Assembly (NCBI RefSeq): GCF_037023145.1
Contig: NZ_CP146091.1
Coordinates: forward strand, 1 to 64,000
Direction: 5' to 3'
From: Ralstonia sp. RRA
GTDB taxonomy: Bacteria; Pseudomonadota; Gammaproteobacteria; Burkholderiales; Burkholderiaceae
DNA length: 64,000 bases
The position numbers and the translations under genes were made by a program. The notes under the pieces were generated by a model. The model did not search any database, was not told the origin of the DNA, and was given only the letters and a program-made list of their open reading frames with translations. Below, piece after piece: positions 47,738 through 56,694 of the stretch (the first letter of the stretch is position 1; every line of letters starts with the position of its first letter).

Positions 47738-48232
47738 TCAGGAGGGCTCGCGCGCAGGCTGAATGATCTGCGCCAGTTCCTGAACCTCGGCCACGTAGGG
47801 GTTGAGTACCGTGCTCTGATACACCGGTGGGCGCTGGGTGACGGCCAGGCGCAGCAGGCCCAGCAGGATGCGCATGGCCTTGGCGGTCAACCGTGCTTCG
47901 AGCTCTACCGCCGTCTCGGCCAGCCGCTTGCCTTCCGGTGCCGACGTGATCAGGGTCGCCATGAGTTCCGGCAACTGCGCGGCCAGCAGCGACACGATCT
48001 CGGAATGGCTGTGCGAGGTGTGTTCGTGGGTCTGGACGGCGTCTTGCAGTGGGCGGACCTGTTCGCGCAGCAGCGCGACGCAGCTTGCGAAATCGTTCTC
48101 TCCGCCAGCGCGCCGTTTGGCCTCGGACAGCAGCGCGCGAATCTTGTCGCTCGGGCTGGAGGCGCCGGCCAGTTGAAGATTCGACAACCACGCGAGGTCG
48201 TCTTCAGGAATGCGTACGGATACGGTTTGCAT
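47738..48232 (-). CDS. Hypothetical protein at the head of the PspA-flotillin operon
   Basis: A 164-residue protein of unrecognised family. The N-terminus (QTVSVRIPEDDLAWLSNLQL) hints at a ribbon-helix-helix motif; the rest is helical and includes VQTHEHTSHSHSEIV, His-rich. It lies 76 bases upstream of pspA, same strand, so it may be an operon-specific regulator. The ATG at 48232 is chosen over 48283. Confidence 0.6.
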   Translation of the reverse strand: MQTVSVRIPEDDLAWLSNLQLAGASSPSDKIRALLSEAKRRAGGENDFASCVALLREQVRPLQDAVQTHEHTSHSHSEIVSLLAAQLPELMATLITSAPEGKRLAETAVELEARLTAKAMRILLGLLRLAVTQRPPVYQSTVLNPYVAEVQELAQIIQPAREPS

Positions 48233-48272
48233 GACAGGACCCACTCTCAAGCTCGCTTGCAAACCAATATAG

Positions 48273-48302
48273 TACAAACGCATACAAACGTATACGAATG
48301 CA
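48273..48302. promoter_or_regulatory. Three tandem 10-bp repeats upstream of the PspA operon
   Basis: TACAAACGCA, TACAAACGTA and TACGAATGCA stand end to end, one helical turn each, and include the palindrome CGTATACG (48289-48296). They sit about 40 bases upstream of the first gene, fitting an array of regulator sites. Confidence 0.5.
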
Positions 48303-48320
48303 ATTGCCTCTTGAGATACA

Positions 48321-48352
48321 AAAAAAGCGCGTCCTAAGAATAGGCGCGCTTT
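48321..48352 (-). terminator. Terminator of the MarR gene
   Basis: AAAGCGCG-CCTA and TAGG-CGCGCTTT pair with one bulge; on the minus strand TTTTTT follows. It lies downstream of the marR-type gene. Confidence 0.85.
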
Positions 48353-48379
48353 GCTGATTCCGCTGGTTCGGGTGGCGTG

Positions 48380-48850
48380 TCAATCGGCCCCGCCAATCTT
48401 CCCGAGCAACTCCCGCAACATCGCCCGCTCGGCCTGGCTCAGCGCCGCGAGCATCCGTTCCTCCGTCTCCACATGCGAGACGACCAAGCCGTCGACCAAG
48501 GCGAAACCGTCGTCGGTGAGCACGATCTGCAGCCCGCGCCGGTCATCCGGATCGGTCTTGCGGGCGATCAGGCCGCGCTTTTCCAACCGGTCGAGCCGGT
48601 TGGTCATGGCGGAGGTGGACAGCAACATGTCTTTGGCCAGCGCGGAGGGCGACAGCGCCTGCTCCCGGCCATTGCGGCGCAGCGTGAGCAGCACGTCAAA
48701 GCCGGCCATGTCCAGGTCGGCGCTGGCGATATTGGCAATCACGCCCTGGCGTAGGCGTTCACCTGCGCGCCAGACCTCGCCGCAGACGGCCATCGGGCTG
48801 GCGTCGACGTCCGGGCGCTCGCGCCGCCATTGCGCGAGGATGCCGTCCAT
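48380..48850 (-). CDS. MarR-family transcriptional regulator
   Basis: A 156-residue winged-helix dimer. The DNA-binding region shows LSPSALAKDMLLSTSAMTNRLDRLEKRGLI (about 66-95) and the wing DPDDRRGLQIVLTDDG. Divergent from a nitroreductase gene; between them is a palindromic AT-rich site also found before the EamA gene. It probably represses both until a phenolic or redox-active ligand binds. The ATG at 48850 has a strong AAGGGGGA upstream; a longer start (48889) is possible. Confidence 0.9.
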   Translation of the reverse strand: MDGILAQWRRERPDVDASPMAVCGEVWRAGERLRQGVIANIASADLDMAGFDVLLTLRRNGREQALSPSALAKDMLLSTSAMTNRLDRLEKRGLIARKTDPDDRRGLQIVLTDDGFALVDGLVVSHVETEERMLAALSQAERAMLRELLGKIGGAD

Positions 48851-48915
48851 CGGTCCCCCTTGTGTGGGTGTGGGATCACCTTGACCCATCGAAAACCTCG
48901 TCCTAATATTTCGAC

Positions 48916-48935
48916 ATCAAACTATTTGATATCAA
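48916..48935. promoter_or_regulatory. MarR-type operator, nitroreductase promoter
   Basis: Overlapping palindromes ATCAAACTATTTGAT (48916-48930) and TTGATATCAA (48926-48935) in the marR/nitroreductase divergent gap. Confidence 0.6.
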
Positions 48936-49010
48936 GATTCTTGGAAGCGTATCGGGTTTGCCGGTACGAAGCAATCGGGCATCCCGCCGCACTTTTACAT
49001 GAGAGCCATC

Positions 49011-49598
49011 ATGACTGAACGACTTGCCGATCACCCGATCGATCCGCTGTTCCTGGCACGCTGGTCGCCGCGCGCCTACGACGGCCAGCCCATGCCCGAG
49101 GCCGATCTGCTGCGCATTCTGGAGGCGGCACGCTGGGCGCCTTCGGCCTACAACTACCAGCCATGGCGCTTTCTTTACGCCCGCCGCAACGATGCGCACT
49201 GGACCGAATTCGTCAGCCTGCTCGTACCCATGAACCGTGATTGGGCGCAACACGCCTCGGCGCTGATCTTCGTGCTGTCTGACACGCGTATTCACCGCGA
49301 TGACCCAGCCAGCGCAGTGCCGTCGCAGACGCACAGCTTCGATGCTGGTGCCGCATGGGCGCAACTGGGGCTGCAGGCGGTCAGCCTCGGCTACCACGCG
49401 CGCGGCATGGCGGGCGTGGACTACGAGCGGGCGCGTGCCGTGCTGCACGTGCCGGAACGCTTCCGCATCGAGATTGCTGTGGCTGTAGGCCGCCGCGGCT
49501 ATGTGGCGTCGTTGCCGGCACCGCTGCAATCGGTGGAAGGCCCCACGCCGCGCAAGCCGATCAGCGAACTGGCGTTCAGCGGGCGTTTTCCAGGCTGA
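49011..49598 (+). CDS. Nitroreductase family protein
   Basis: A 195-residue FMN-dependent nitroreductase-like enzyme; RWSPRAYDGQPM (FMN contacts) and AARWAPSAYNYQPWRFLYA near residue 45 are the family motifs. It probably reduces nitroaromatics or quinones with NAD(P)H. The ATG at 49011 is preferred to 48999. It lies between a MarR-type regulator and an EamA exporter with shared operators. Confidence 0.88.
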   Translation: MTERLADHPIDPLFLARWSPRAYDGQPMPEADLLRILEAARWAPSAYNYQPWRFLYARRNDAHWTEFVSLLVPMNRDWAQHASALIFVLSDTRIHRDDPASAVPSQTHSFDAGAAWAQLGLQAVSLGYHARGMAGVDYERARAVLHVPERFRIEIAVAVGRRGYVASLPAPLQSVEGPTPRKPISELAFSGRFPG

Positions 49599-49614
49599 TT
49601 TCTCTTATCTATTT

Positions 49615-49630
49615 AATTCGATATCAAATT
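49615..49630. promoter_or_regulatory. MarR-type operator upstream of the EamA gene
   Basis: AATTCGATATCAAATT, a near-perfect palindrome sharing the TTGATATCAA core with the site at 48926-48935. It lies 20 bases before the EamA start. Confidence 0.55.
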
Positions 49631-49650
49631 ACGTGACGTGGAGATTCATC

Positions 49651-50568
49651 ATGCCGTTCAACCGCCTGACCGCAATGCTGGCCACCGCCGTGGCGCCCAT
49701 GTTGTGGGGTACGACCTATCTCGTCTTCACGCAGACGCTGCCGGTCGACCACCCGCTGCTGGTGGGCGCACTGCGTGCGCTGCCCGCTGGTGTGTTGCTG
49801 ATGCTGCTCGGCCCCGGCTTGCCGCCGCGCAACAAGCTGCTGCCACTGCTGTTTCTCGGGCTGGCCAACATCGGGGTGTTCTTCGCGCTGCTGTTCGTAG
49901 CGGCGCAGCGCCTGCCGGGGGGCGTGGCGGCAACGATCATGTCTGCGCAGCCCCTGGTGGTGGCGTTGCTGGCGTGGCCGCTGCTCGCACGTAAGCCGCG
50001 TCCGGTGCAACTGGTGGTGGCGCTGGCGGGGTCGCTGGGGGTGGGGCTGCTGATTCTCGGGCCGGCGGCCAAGCTGGATGCGATTGGCGTGGCGGCGGCG
50101 CTGGCCGCTGCGCTGTCGATGGCAATGGGTACGGTGCTCATCGAGCGCTGGGGCCGCATCGGCACGCCGCTGGCCGTGGCCGCCTGGCAACTCGCGCTGG
50201 GTGGGTTGGTGCTGCTGCCGGTCGCGTTGTTCGTGGAGGGGCTGCCGCCTGTGCTCACGGCGCGCAATGCTGTTGGCTTTGCGTACCTGATCGTGATCGG
50301 CACGGCGCTGGGCTACTGGCTGTGGATTCGCGGTATCGGTGTGCTGGGCGCGGACGTGACGTTTCTCTCGCTGCTGAGCCCGCTGACAGCGACTGTGCTG
50401 GGTGCGCTGGTGCTGGGCGAGTGGTTCAGCCCGGTGCAGGCGGGTGGCGCAGTGCTGATTCTGGGGGCGACGGTGGCGGGGATGGCGTTGTCGCGCCGCG
50501 CAAAGGCGAGCGCACAAATAGAAAGCCCCGCAAGGCCAGGAGAGCCTGCGGGGCCGATAGTGCGGTGA
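49651..50568 (+). CDS. EamA/DMT-family transporter
   Basis: A 305-residue drug/metabolite transporter with ten predicted membrane helices in two EamA halves (MLATAVAPMLWGTTYLVFTQ... and the repeat beginning near AAALAAALSMAMGTVLI). Probably an exporter of metabolites or toxic compounds linked to the nitroreductase/MarR module. The ATG at 49651 is chosen from a longer frame. The 3' end overlaps a hairpin serving the convergent gene. Confidence 0.88.
   Translation: MPFNRLTAMLATAVAPMLWGTTYLVFTQTLPVDHPLLVGALRALPAGVLLMLLGPGLPPRNKLLPLLFLGLANIGVFFALLFVAAQRLPGGVAATIMSAQPLVVALLAWPLLARKPRPVQLVVALAGSLGVGLLILGPAAKLDAIGVAAALAAALSMAMGTVLIERWGRIGTPLAVAAWQLALGGLVLLPVALFVEGLPPVLTARNAVGFAYLIVIGTALGYWLWIRGIGVLGADVTFLSLLSPLTATVLGALVLGEWFSPVQAGGAVLILGATVAGMALSRRAKASAQIESPARPGEPAGPIVR
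50512..50554 (-). terminator. Terminator of the minus-strand lipoprotein gene
   Basis: GCCCCGC-A-AGG pairs with CCT-GCGGGGC; on the minus strand it is followed by TTTCTATTT. It overlaps the EamA C-terminal codons. Confidence 0.7.
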
Positions 50569-50583
50569 TGCTGTGCGCAGTGC

Positions 50584-51603
50584 TTATTTGACCGACTTCA
50601 GGTCTTGCGAGAACGTCTTCACGTAGTTCGCCGGAGCGGTGTCCTTGTAGGTGTAGTTCTGGTCGCACTTGACGGTGCGTTGGCCAGCGACGTCCCACCA
50701 GCAGCGCATATCGATGCCGTACGTACCACTTGGCAGATTGCCATCTGTGGACTTCGTAATCGATTGCACGTGGTGGATGCGCAGCGCGTTGAACGTGCCG
50801 GAAGCGATCGTCACCGGCTCATAGGCTTCCACGGTCGAGGTGGCGTTGACGGTTTCCTGATAGCCGGTGTCGCAGCTGTACGTCCATGCCGACGTCCATG
50901 ATTTGTTGACCGACAGGGGGAAGCTCACCAGCGTGCGCTTCGGGGTGTACGTGCAGATGCTGCCGTCCGTACGCTTGCGCTTGATGCGGTTGCCGTCAGC
51001 ATCTTGCGTGTAGGTTTCGTCGGCCACGCCGTCGACGGTTGAGGGCATCGTGGCATAGCCCGTCGTGCTGTCGACGTTAGTCGTCGTGTTCACGCGCTCG
51101 TGGACTTCTGGCGCGCCACCGCTCAGGCGTGCGGTCGTTTCCGTCCAGGTTGTGACACGGCCAGCGGTTTGCGGCGCGCCGGAGGTGTACTCATGCGGCG
51201 TCACCGTCACCGTCAGCTTGGCCGACTTGCTCGCATCCTTGGCCGACGTCGCGGTGATCGTGAACGTGCCACCCGGCGGGCTCATCAGGCCGGCCGTCCA
51301 GCTTTGTGTGCTGGCACCCTTGACTGAGACCACGGTATTGCTGGTCGCGTTGCCTGATGTCCAGTTGACGTCGCCGGTCGTGTCCAGACGCAAGTCTTGG
51401 CCCGACTTGACCGTCAGCGCGGTGGTCTGGCCGCTACCCGCGCTGAACGATTGCACCTTCGTGCCGCCGACGGTGGCACTCATCGTGAAGCCATTCGGAT
51501 CGGCAAAGCCGCCGTTGCTGCTGCCACCATCACCGCCGCCGCCACAAGCGGCCAGCGCGCACGCCAGCACGATTCCCGTGAATCCCTTGCCCCAAGTATT
51601 CAT
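50584..51603 (-). CDS. Hypothetical lipoprotein
   Basis: A 339-residue predicted lipoprotein (lipobox LAAC, Cys20, then a Gly/Ser linker). The mature part looks beta-rich, with Ig-like spacing in the first half (GGTFTITATSAKDASKSAKLTVTV) and an unrecognised C-terminal domain containing five Cys that may form disulphides. No domain or function recognised. Confidence 0.75.
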   Translation of the reverse strand: MNTWGKGFTGIVLACALAACGGGGDGGSSNGGFADPNGFTMSATVGGTKVQSFSAGSGQTTALTVKSGQDLRLDTTGDVNWTSGNATSNTVVSVKGASTQSWTAGLMSPPGGTFTITATSAKDASKSAKLTVTVTPHEYTSGAPQTAGRVTTWTETTARLSGGAPEVHERVNTTTNVDSTTGYATMPSTVDGVADETYTQDADGNRIKRKRTDGSICTYTPKRTLVSFPLSVNKSWTSAWTYSCDTGYQETVNATSTVEAYEPVTIASGTFNALRIHHVQSITKSTDGNLPSGTYGIDMRCWWDVAGQRTVKCDQNYTYKDTAPANYVKTFSQDLKSVK

Positions 51604-51923
51604 TTCTTCTTATCCCTGATTTTTGTGGAGATTTGTGTGCAGTAAAGCTGCGGGGCGCAGCGTACAAGGCGGGCATTATTGTTTTCTTAGGATTTCCTTA
51701 TGGAAATGGCGATCCCTACTAGCTGGTGGGCTACGCGGGTTTTCTGCAGCCGAGCGTCAGCAGCGTGATCGTGCCAAATAAAAACCCCGCGAAACCATTC
51801 GGTTGGCGGGGTTGCTGGGTTTTGGCGAGCCGGCGCGCTGGATCGTCGTCGCGATTTTGACGCGGGATTGGATAAAGCAAAGCGTCTCGGAAAACGGACA
51901 CGCATTGATTAACGTTTGATTAT
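51604..51923. other. Non-coding stretch upstream of the lipoprotein gene
   Basis: No gene supported. Holds the promoter region of the minus-strand lipoprotein, a small ATTTCC-TTAT-GGAAAT hairpin (51692-51707) and the terminator of the M48 peptidase gene. Confidence 0.4.
51778..51813 (-). terminator. Terminator of the M48 peptidase gene
   Basis: AACCCCGC pairs with GCGGGGTT around an inner ACC/GGT; the minus-strand transcript continues TTTTTATTTGG. Confidence 0.85.
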
Positions 51924-52898
51924 CTAAGGCCGCACCATCGGCCGCATCGGCGCCTCATCCCCATTATCAACAGGTGCCGCCCCCAGATACTGCATGTTCG
52001 ACCGATAGGCCGACAGCTTGGCCATCGGCATTTGCATGGCGTCGGCAAACAGCGGCAGCGTTTCCGGTAGATGGCGCGAGAGCACCACCATGCGCGTGCG
52101 CCCCGACGGGTGCGTGGAAAGAAACTGCTTCTGCTCCGCCCCGCCGATCGAGCCCATCTTCTGCCACAGCGTGAGCGCGGCACGTGGGTCGTAGCCGGCG
52201 CGCGAGGCGATGTCCATGCCAACCAGGTCGGCCTCGGTTTCTTCTGCGCGTGAGAACGCCAGCAGGTGCATCTTGGCGCCTTCGCCCAGGTCCGTGTCGC
52301 CGCGGTTGCCGAAGCCGAAGAGCTGCGAGATGACATTGGCGCCCAGGTTGGTGATCTCGCGCTGGCCAGCGCGGGCGCGGGCGTGTTCGCGCAGCGCATG
52401 GGCGATCTCGTGCCCGAGCGCCATGGCGAGTTCGTCATCGGTCAGCTTGAACTGTTCCACCAGCCCGGAGAACACGGCGATCTTGCCGCCCGGCATGCAG
52501 AACGCATTCACCTGGGAGGCGCCGATCAGGTTGACCTCCCACTGCCAGTGGGCAGCGTCGGGGTTCCAGCGCGGTGCCTGCGGCGTGAGCCGCTTGACGA
52601 TGGCGCGGATGCGGATCAGGTCCGGCACGTTGTCTGGGGCAAGCGCCCCTTCGTGCGCAGCGTTGCCGATGATGCCCTTGTATTCGGCCTGCGCACGTTT
52701 CTCGATTTCCTCGGCCGGAATGACGAGGCGGACGTTGGGCGAGGTGGTGGTCGGCGCTTCCAGCTTCACGCCGTCGGCAGGCACCGGCAACGGGCCGTCC
52801 ATGGCGGTGGCCCATGTGGCCAGGGTGAAGCCGGCGATTGTCAGCAGGGCGCGTGAGACACGTGGCATGGAAGCAGTGAGCGGAATCGACTGAGACAT
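51924..52898 (-). CDS. M48-family metalloprotease
   Basis: A 324-residue exported M48 peptidase with the zinc motif HEIAH (163-167) and third ligand in the later EETEADLVGMD. A signal peptide (ALLTIAGFTLATWATA) directs it to the periplasm. Such proteins degrade or process envelope proteins (LoiP/BepA type). The start is set at ATG 52898; Met15 of the longer frame (52868) is possible. Divergent from an AmpG-like gene. Confidence 0.88.
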   Translation of the reverse strand: MSQSIPLTASMPRVSRALLTIAGFTLATWATAMDGPLPVPADGVKLEAPTTTSPNVRLVIPAEEIEKRAQAEYKGIIGNAAHEGALAPDNVPDLIRIRAIVKRLTPQAPRWNPDAAHWQWEVNLIGASQVNAFCMPGGKIAVFSGLVEQFKLTDDELAMALGHEIAHALREHARARAGQREITNLGANVISQLFGFGNRGDTDLGEGAKMHLLAFSRAEETEADLVGMDIASRAGYDPRAALTLWQKMGSIGGAEQKQFLSTHPSGRTRMVVLSRHLPETLPLFADAMQMPMAKLSAYRSNMQYLGAAPVDNGDEAPMRPMVRP

Positions 52899-52960
52899 AA
52901 TATCGGCCAACGCACCCGCCCACGCTACGTGGCAACCCGCATCGCATCTCCGCCCGCCGC

Positions 52961-54250
52961 ATGACCTTCCACGATTACCTCGACATTTTCCGCAACCGCC
53001 GCATCGGCGCGATGCTGATGCTGGGCTTTGCTTCCGGCCTGCCGCTGGCGCTCACCTCGGGCACGCTGCAGGCGTGGATGACGGTGGAGGGGCTGGATAT
53101 CCGCACCATCGGGCTGTTCTCGCTGGTGGGGCAGGCGTACATCTTCAAGTTTCTGTGGGCGCCGCTGATGGATCGCTTCACGCCGCCGCTCATGGGCCGG
53201 CGGCGCGGCTGGCTGGTGCTCACGCAAGCCGGGCTGGTGGTGTCGATTGCCGCCATGGCCTTCACCCCGCCGCATGCCGCGCTGTGGGCGCTGGCCGGGC
53301 TGGCGGTGCTGGTGGCGTTCCTGTCGGCGTCGCAGGACATCGTCTTCGACGCGTACAGCACCGATGTGCTGCATGCCAGCGAGCGCGGTGTCGGCGCGGC
53401 CGTGAAGGTGCTCGGTTACCGGCTGGCGATGCTCGTGTCAGGCGGCCTGGCGCTGTATCTGGCTGATCGTGTGATGGGCTGGAGCAACATGTATTTGCTG
53501 ATGGCCGGGCTGATGGCGCTGGGCATCTTCACCACGCTGTGGTCGCCCGAGCCGGAGGTGTCGGCGCGCCCGCCGCGCAGCCTGCAGGAAGCGGTGCTCG
53601 GCCCGCTGAGGGATTTCTTCTCGCGCCGTGGCGCCTGGGCGCTGCTGGCGCTGATCGTGCTCTATAAGCTGGGCGATGCATTTGCGCTCAGCCTGTCGAC
53701 GACCTTCCTGATTCGCGCCGTCGGTTTTTCGGCCGGCGAGGTCGGTATCGTGAACAAGACGCTGGGGCTGGCGGCCACCATTGTCGGCGCGCTCTACGGC
53801 GGCACGCTCATGGTGCGCCTTGGGCTGGTGAGGTCGCTGCTGCTGTTCGGCGTGCTGCAAGGGGTGTCCAACCTTGCCTACTGGGCGCTGTCGGTCAGCC
53901 CCAAGCACCTGTGGAGCATGGCGCTGGCCGTCGGCATTGAAAACCTCTGCGGCGGCATGGGCACGGCGGCGTTTGTGGCGCTGCTGATGGCGCTGTGTAA
54001 CCGGTCGTTCTCGGCGACGCAGTACGCGTTGCTGTCGGCGCTGGCCTCCATCGGCCGTGTGTACGTCGGGCCAACCGCAGGCTACCTCGTGGCAGCCTAC
54101 GGCTGGCCGACCTTCTATCTGATGTCGGTGGCGCTGGCCTTTCCAGGCGTGGCGCTGCTGTGGTGGATGCGCGGCACGATCGGCCGCTACGAGGCCGAGC
54201 AGAACGAACGCGCGTTGGAAGCCAAGGCCGCCAAGGCAGCGTCCGCCTGA
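52961..54250 (+). CDS. AmpG-like muropeptide MFS permease
   Basis: A 429-residue, 12-helix major-facilitator protein resembling AmpG, which imports GlcNAc-anhydroMurNAc peptides for cell-wall recycling. Typical segments: LMLGFASGLPLALTSGTLQAW near the start, FKFLWAPLMDRF and ASQDIVFDAYSTDVL (about 125-140). Divergent from the M48 protease. Confidence 0.88.
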   Translation: MTFHDYLDIFRNRRIGAMLMLGFASGLPLALTSGTLQAWMTVEGLDIRTIGLFSLVGQAYIFKFLWAPLMDRFTPPLMGRRRGWLVLTQAGLVVSIAAMAFTPPHAALWALAGLAVLVAFLSASQDIVFDAYSTDVLHASERGVGAAVKVLGYRLAMLVSGGLALYLADRVMGWSNMYLLMAGLMALGIFTTLWSPEPEVSARPPRSLQEAVLGPLRDFFSRRGAWALLALIVLYKLGDAFALSLSTTFLIRAVGFSAGEVGIVNKTLGLAATIVGALYGGTLMVRLGLVRSLLLFGVLQGVSNLAYWALSVSPKHLWSMALAVGIENLCGGMGTAAFVALLMALCNRSFSATQYALLSALASIGRVYVGPTAGYLVAAYGWPTFYLMSVALAFPGVALLWWMRGTIGRYEAEQNERALEAKAAKAASA

Positions 54251-54254
54251 TTGG

Positions 54255-55448
54255 CTAGCCTAGGCGGTTCGAGCGGTCGGCATCCGCAAAGCCGGCCAGC
54301 GGCAGCGCCGCATCGATGCCCTTGCCCAGCGCGATGGCCTTGAACAGCTCGCCCATCTCCGCTTCCGAGAGCAGCTTCTGCACGGCATTTGCGGCCGGCA
54401 GAAATTGCATCGGATCGGATGGGTCGAGCGTCATCAACAGCTCCCCCACACCCGCGCTCAACAGGAAGCGCGCCTGGCTCGTGTAGCCGAGCAGTTCCAG
54501 CCCAGCCTCGTGCCCCGCTTGGGCAATCCCCGAAAAATCGACGTGCGCAGTAATGTCCTGCAGGCCCGGCAACCAGAATGGGTCGTCGTGTGCGTGCTGA
54601 CGGTAGTGGCACATGAGCGTGCCGTTGGCGCGATGTGCGTGGTAGTACTCGGCTGCGGGGAAGCCGTAGTCGATCAGCAGCAGCAAGCCGCGCGCGAGCG
54701 CCGTGCCCGTGCTGCGGATGAAGCCCTCGGCGGCTTCGTGCGATTCGGTGATGACGTCGTCCGTGCCGGGCAGGGCGGCGAGCTTGGCGGGCACCTCAGA
54801 CGGATCGGCGAGACGGTCTTCCCACTGCAGGCCGTTTTCGGCGTCGAGCACCACACCGCGCTGGTGCCACACGCCACTACGCCGCGCCCACAGCGACACG
54901 GGCATCGCATCGAGCACTTCGTTGCCGACCATCGCGCCGGTAAACGGCGCGGGCAGCGTGTCGTGCCACTGCGCGAGGGCGCCCAGTTCCGGCCCCAACG
55001 CGGCCAGCCGTTCCTGCTGGCGCTGGCGCAACTCGCCGGACAGTTCGACGATGCCGTAGCTGTCGGGGCGCATACCCAGCGCATCGAGTTCGGTGAGGAT
55101 GTCGGCGGCCAGCTTGCCGGTGCCGGCACCAAATTCCAGCACGTGGCGCTGGCCCTCGGGCAGCGTTTCGAGCACCTGTGCGATCTGATGTGCGACAGTG
55201 CGGCCGAAGAACGGCGTCAGTTCGGGCGCGGTGATGAAGTCTCCGCCGTCTTCCACGCGGCGGCCGAACTTGGCCGCGCCGCCGCTGTAGTAGCCCAGGC
55301 CCGGCGCGTAGAGCGCCAGTTCCATGTAGCGATCGAATGCCAGCCAGCCGCCGGCGGCCGCAATGGCGTCGGCGATCAGGGCGAACAGGTGCGCGGATTG
55401 CGCCTGCGCCGCCTCGTTGGGAAGCGGTAAACTCATGGTTTTGCTCAT
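54255..55448 (-). CDS. SAM-dependent methyltransferase, MidA/NDUFAF7 family
   Basis: A 397-residue COG1565 protein. The SAM-binding site is seen as VLEFGAGTGKLAADIL (about 100), with ITAPELTPFFGRTVAHQ before it and MVGNEVLDAMPV later. The mitochondrial homologue methylates an Arg of complex I subunit NDUFS2; the bacterial role is not settled. Divergent from the pteridine reductase gene. Confidence 0.9.
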   Translation of the reverse strand: MSKTMSLPLPNEAAQAQSAHLFALIADAIAAAGGWLAFDRYMELALYAPGLGYYSGGAAKFGRRVEDGGDFITAPELTPFFGRTVAHQIAQVLETLPEGQRHVLEFGAGTGKLAADILTELDALGMRPDSYGIVELSGELRQRQQERLAALGPELGALAQWHDTLPAPFTGAMVGNEVLDAMPVSLWARRSGVWHQRGVVLDAENGLQWEDRLADPSEVPAKLAALPGTDDVITESHEAAEGFIRSTGTALARGLLLLIDYGFPAAEYYHAHRANGTLMCHYRQHAHDDPFWLPGLQDITAHVDFSGIAQAGHEAGLELLGYTSQARFLLSAGVGELLMTLDPSDPMQFLPAANAVQKLLSEAEMGELFKAIALGKGIDAALPLAGFADADRSNRLG

Positions 55449-55464
55449 TGCCGGATTGTAAACA

Positions 55465-56280
55465 ATGGCGCAGACGCCGACTCAATCGAATGCCGCATCA
55501 ACCGCACCAGCCCGCATTGCGCTGGTGACGGGCGCCGCCCGCCGCGTGGGCCGCGTGATTGCCCTGGCCCTGGCCCGCCACGGCTGGGATGTGGCTGTGC
55601 ATTGCCACCGCTCGCGCGCCGAGGCCGATGCCGTGGCCGCCGAGATCACCGCCATGGGCCGCCGTGCCGCCGTGCTGCAGGCCGACCTGTCGGATGAGGT
55701 CGCTGCCGGCCGCCTGATTGGCGACTGCATCGCTGCACTGGGTACGCCCACGTGCCTGGTCAACAACGCGTCGCTGTTCCAGTACGACGTGGCGACCAGC
55801 TTCAGCTACGCATCGCTCGATACGCACATGCGCACCAATGTGGCAGCGCCGCTGCTGCTGTCGCGCGAGTTGCATCGGGCGCTGGTTGCCGAGCAGCCCG
55901 ACAGCACCGCCGTGCGTGGCGTGGTCATCAACCTGCTCGATCAGAAGCTCGACAATCTGAACCCGGATTTCCTGTCGTACACGCTATCGAAGGCGGCGTT
56001 GTCCACCGCGACGATGCAGTTGGCGCAAGCGCTGGCCCCCGCGCTGCGCGTGGTGGGCGTGGCCCCCGGCATCACCATGGTGTCGGGCGACCAATCGCAA
56101 GGTGGGTTTGCGCGCGCGCATCAGATGACGCCGCTGGGCCAGTCGTCCACGCCGGAAGACATTGCCGAGGCGGTGTGCTACCTCGCCACCGCACGTGCCG
56201 TGACCGGCACCACGCTGTTCGTCGACGGAGGCCAGCACCTGATGCCGCTGGCCCGCGACGTGATGTTCCTCACTGAATAA
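55465..56280 (+). CDS. Pteridine reductase-like SDR (FolM/PTR1 type)
   Basis: A 271-residue short-chain dehydrogenase. The NADPH loop TGAARRVG fits the pteridine-reductase form TGxxxRxG, and the catalytic Tyr/Lys are in SYTLSKAAL (YxxxK). PTR1/FolM enzymes reduce dihydropteridines or dihydrofolate. The next gene is folB, so a pteridine role is likely. Confidence 0.85.
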   Translation: MAQTPTQSNAASTAPARIALVTGAARRVGRVIALALARHGWDVAVHCHRSRAEADAVAAEITAMGRRAAVLQADLSDEVAAGRLIGDCIAALGTPTCLVNNASLFQYDVATSFSYASLDTHMRTNVAAPLLLSRELHRALVAEQPDSTAVRGVVINLLDQKLDNLNPDFLSYTLSKAALSTATMQLAQALAPALRVVGVAPGITMVSGDQSQGGFARAHQMTPLGQSSTPEDIAEAVCYLATARAVTGTTLFVDGGQHLMPLARDVMFLTE

Positions 56281-56301
56281 TTTTTCCCCCGGACGCCTCT
56301 C

Positions 56302-56694
56302 ATGCTTTCCCTGCTATCCCACCCGCGCCTGTCGAACTGCCGCCGCATGTTTTTGCGCAACTACGAGGTGCAGATCAACATTGGCGTGCACGACTTCGAG
56401 AAGAAGGGCGAGCAGCGCGTCCTGATCAACATCGAGCTGTACGTGCCGCTGGAATACTCGTCGCCCACGCAGGACAAGCTGCATGAAGTGGTGGACTACG
56501 ATTTCATGCGCGATACCGTGGCGCGCCGCATGGCGCAGGGCCACGTTCACCTGCAGGAAACGCTGTGCGATGACGTGCTGGCGGCGATGCTCAAGCACCC
56601 GCACGTGCGCGCCGCCCGGGTGTCGACGGAGAAGCCGGATGTCTATCCGGATTGCGAATCGGTGGGCGTGGAAGTGTTCCGCATCAAGGATTAA
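56302..56694 (+). CDS. folB: Dihydroneopterin aldolase
   Basis: Folate biosynthesis: 7,8-dihydroneopterin to 6-hydroxymethyl-dihydropterin. 130 residues with the family segments FLRNYEVQINIGVHDFEK (start of the fold), catalytic-region VVDYDFMRDTV and VSTEKPDVYPDCESVGVEV. Co-directional, 21 bases after the pteridine reductase. Its last bases overlap the convergent arginase end. Confidence 0.92.
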   Translation: MLSLLSHPRLSNCRRMFLRNYEVQINIGVHDFEKKGEQRVLINIELYVPLEYSSPTQDKLHEVVDYDFMRDTVARRMAQGHVHLQETLCDDVLAAMLKHPHVRAARVSTEKPDVYPDCESVGVEVFRIKD

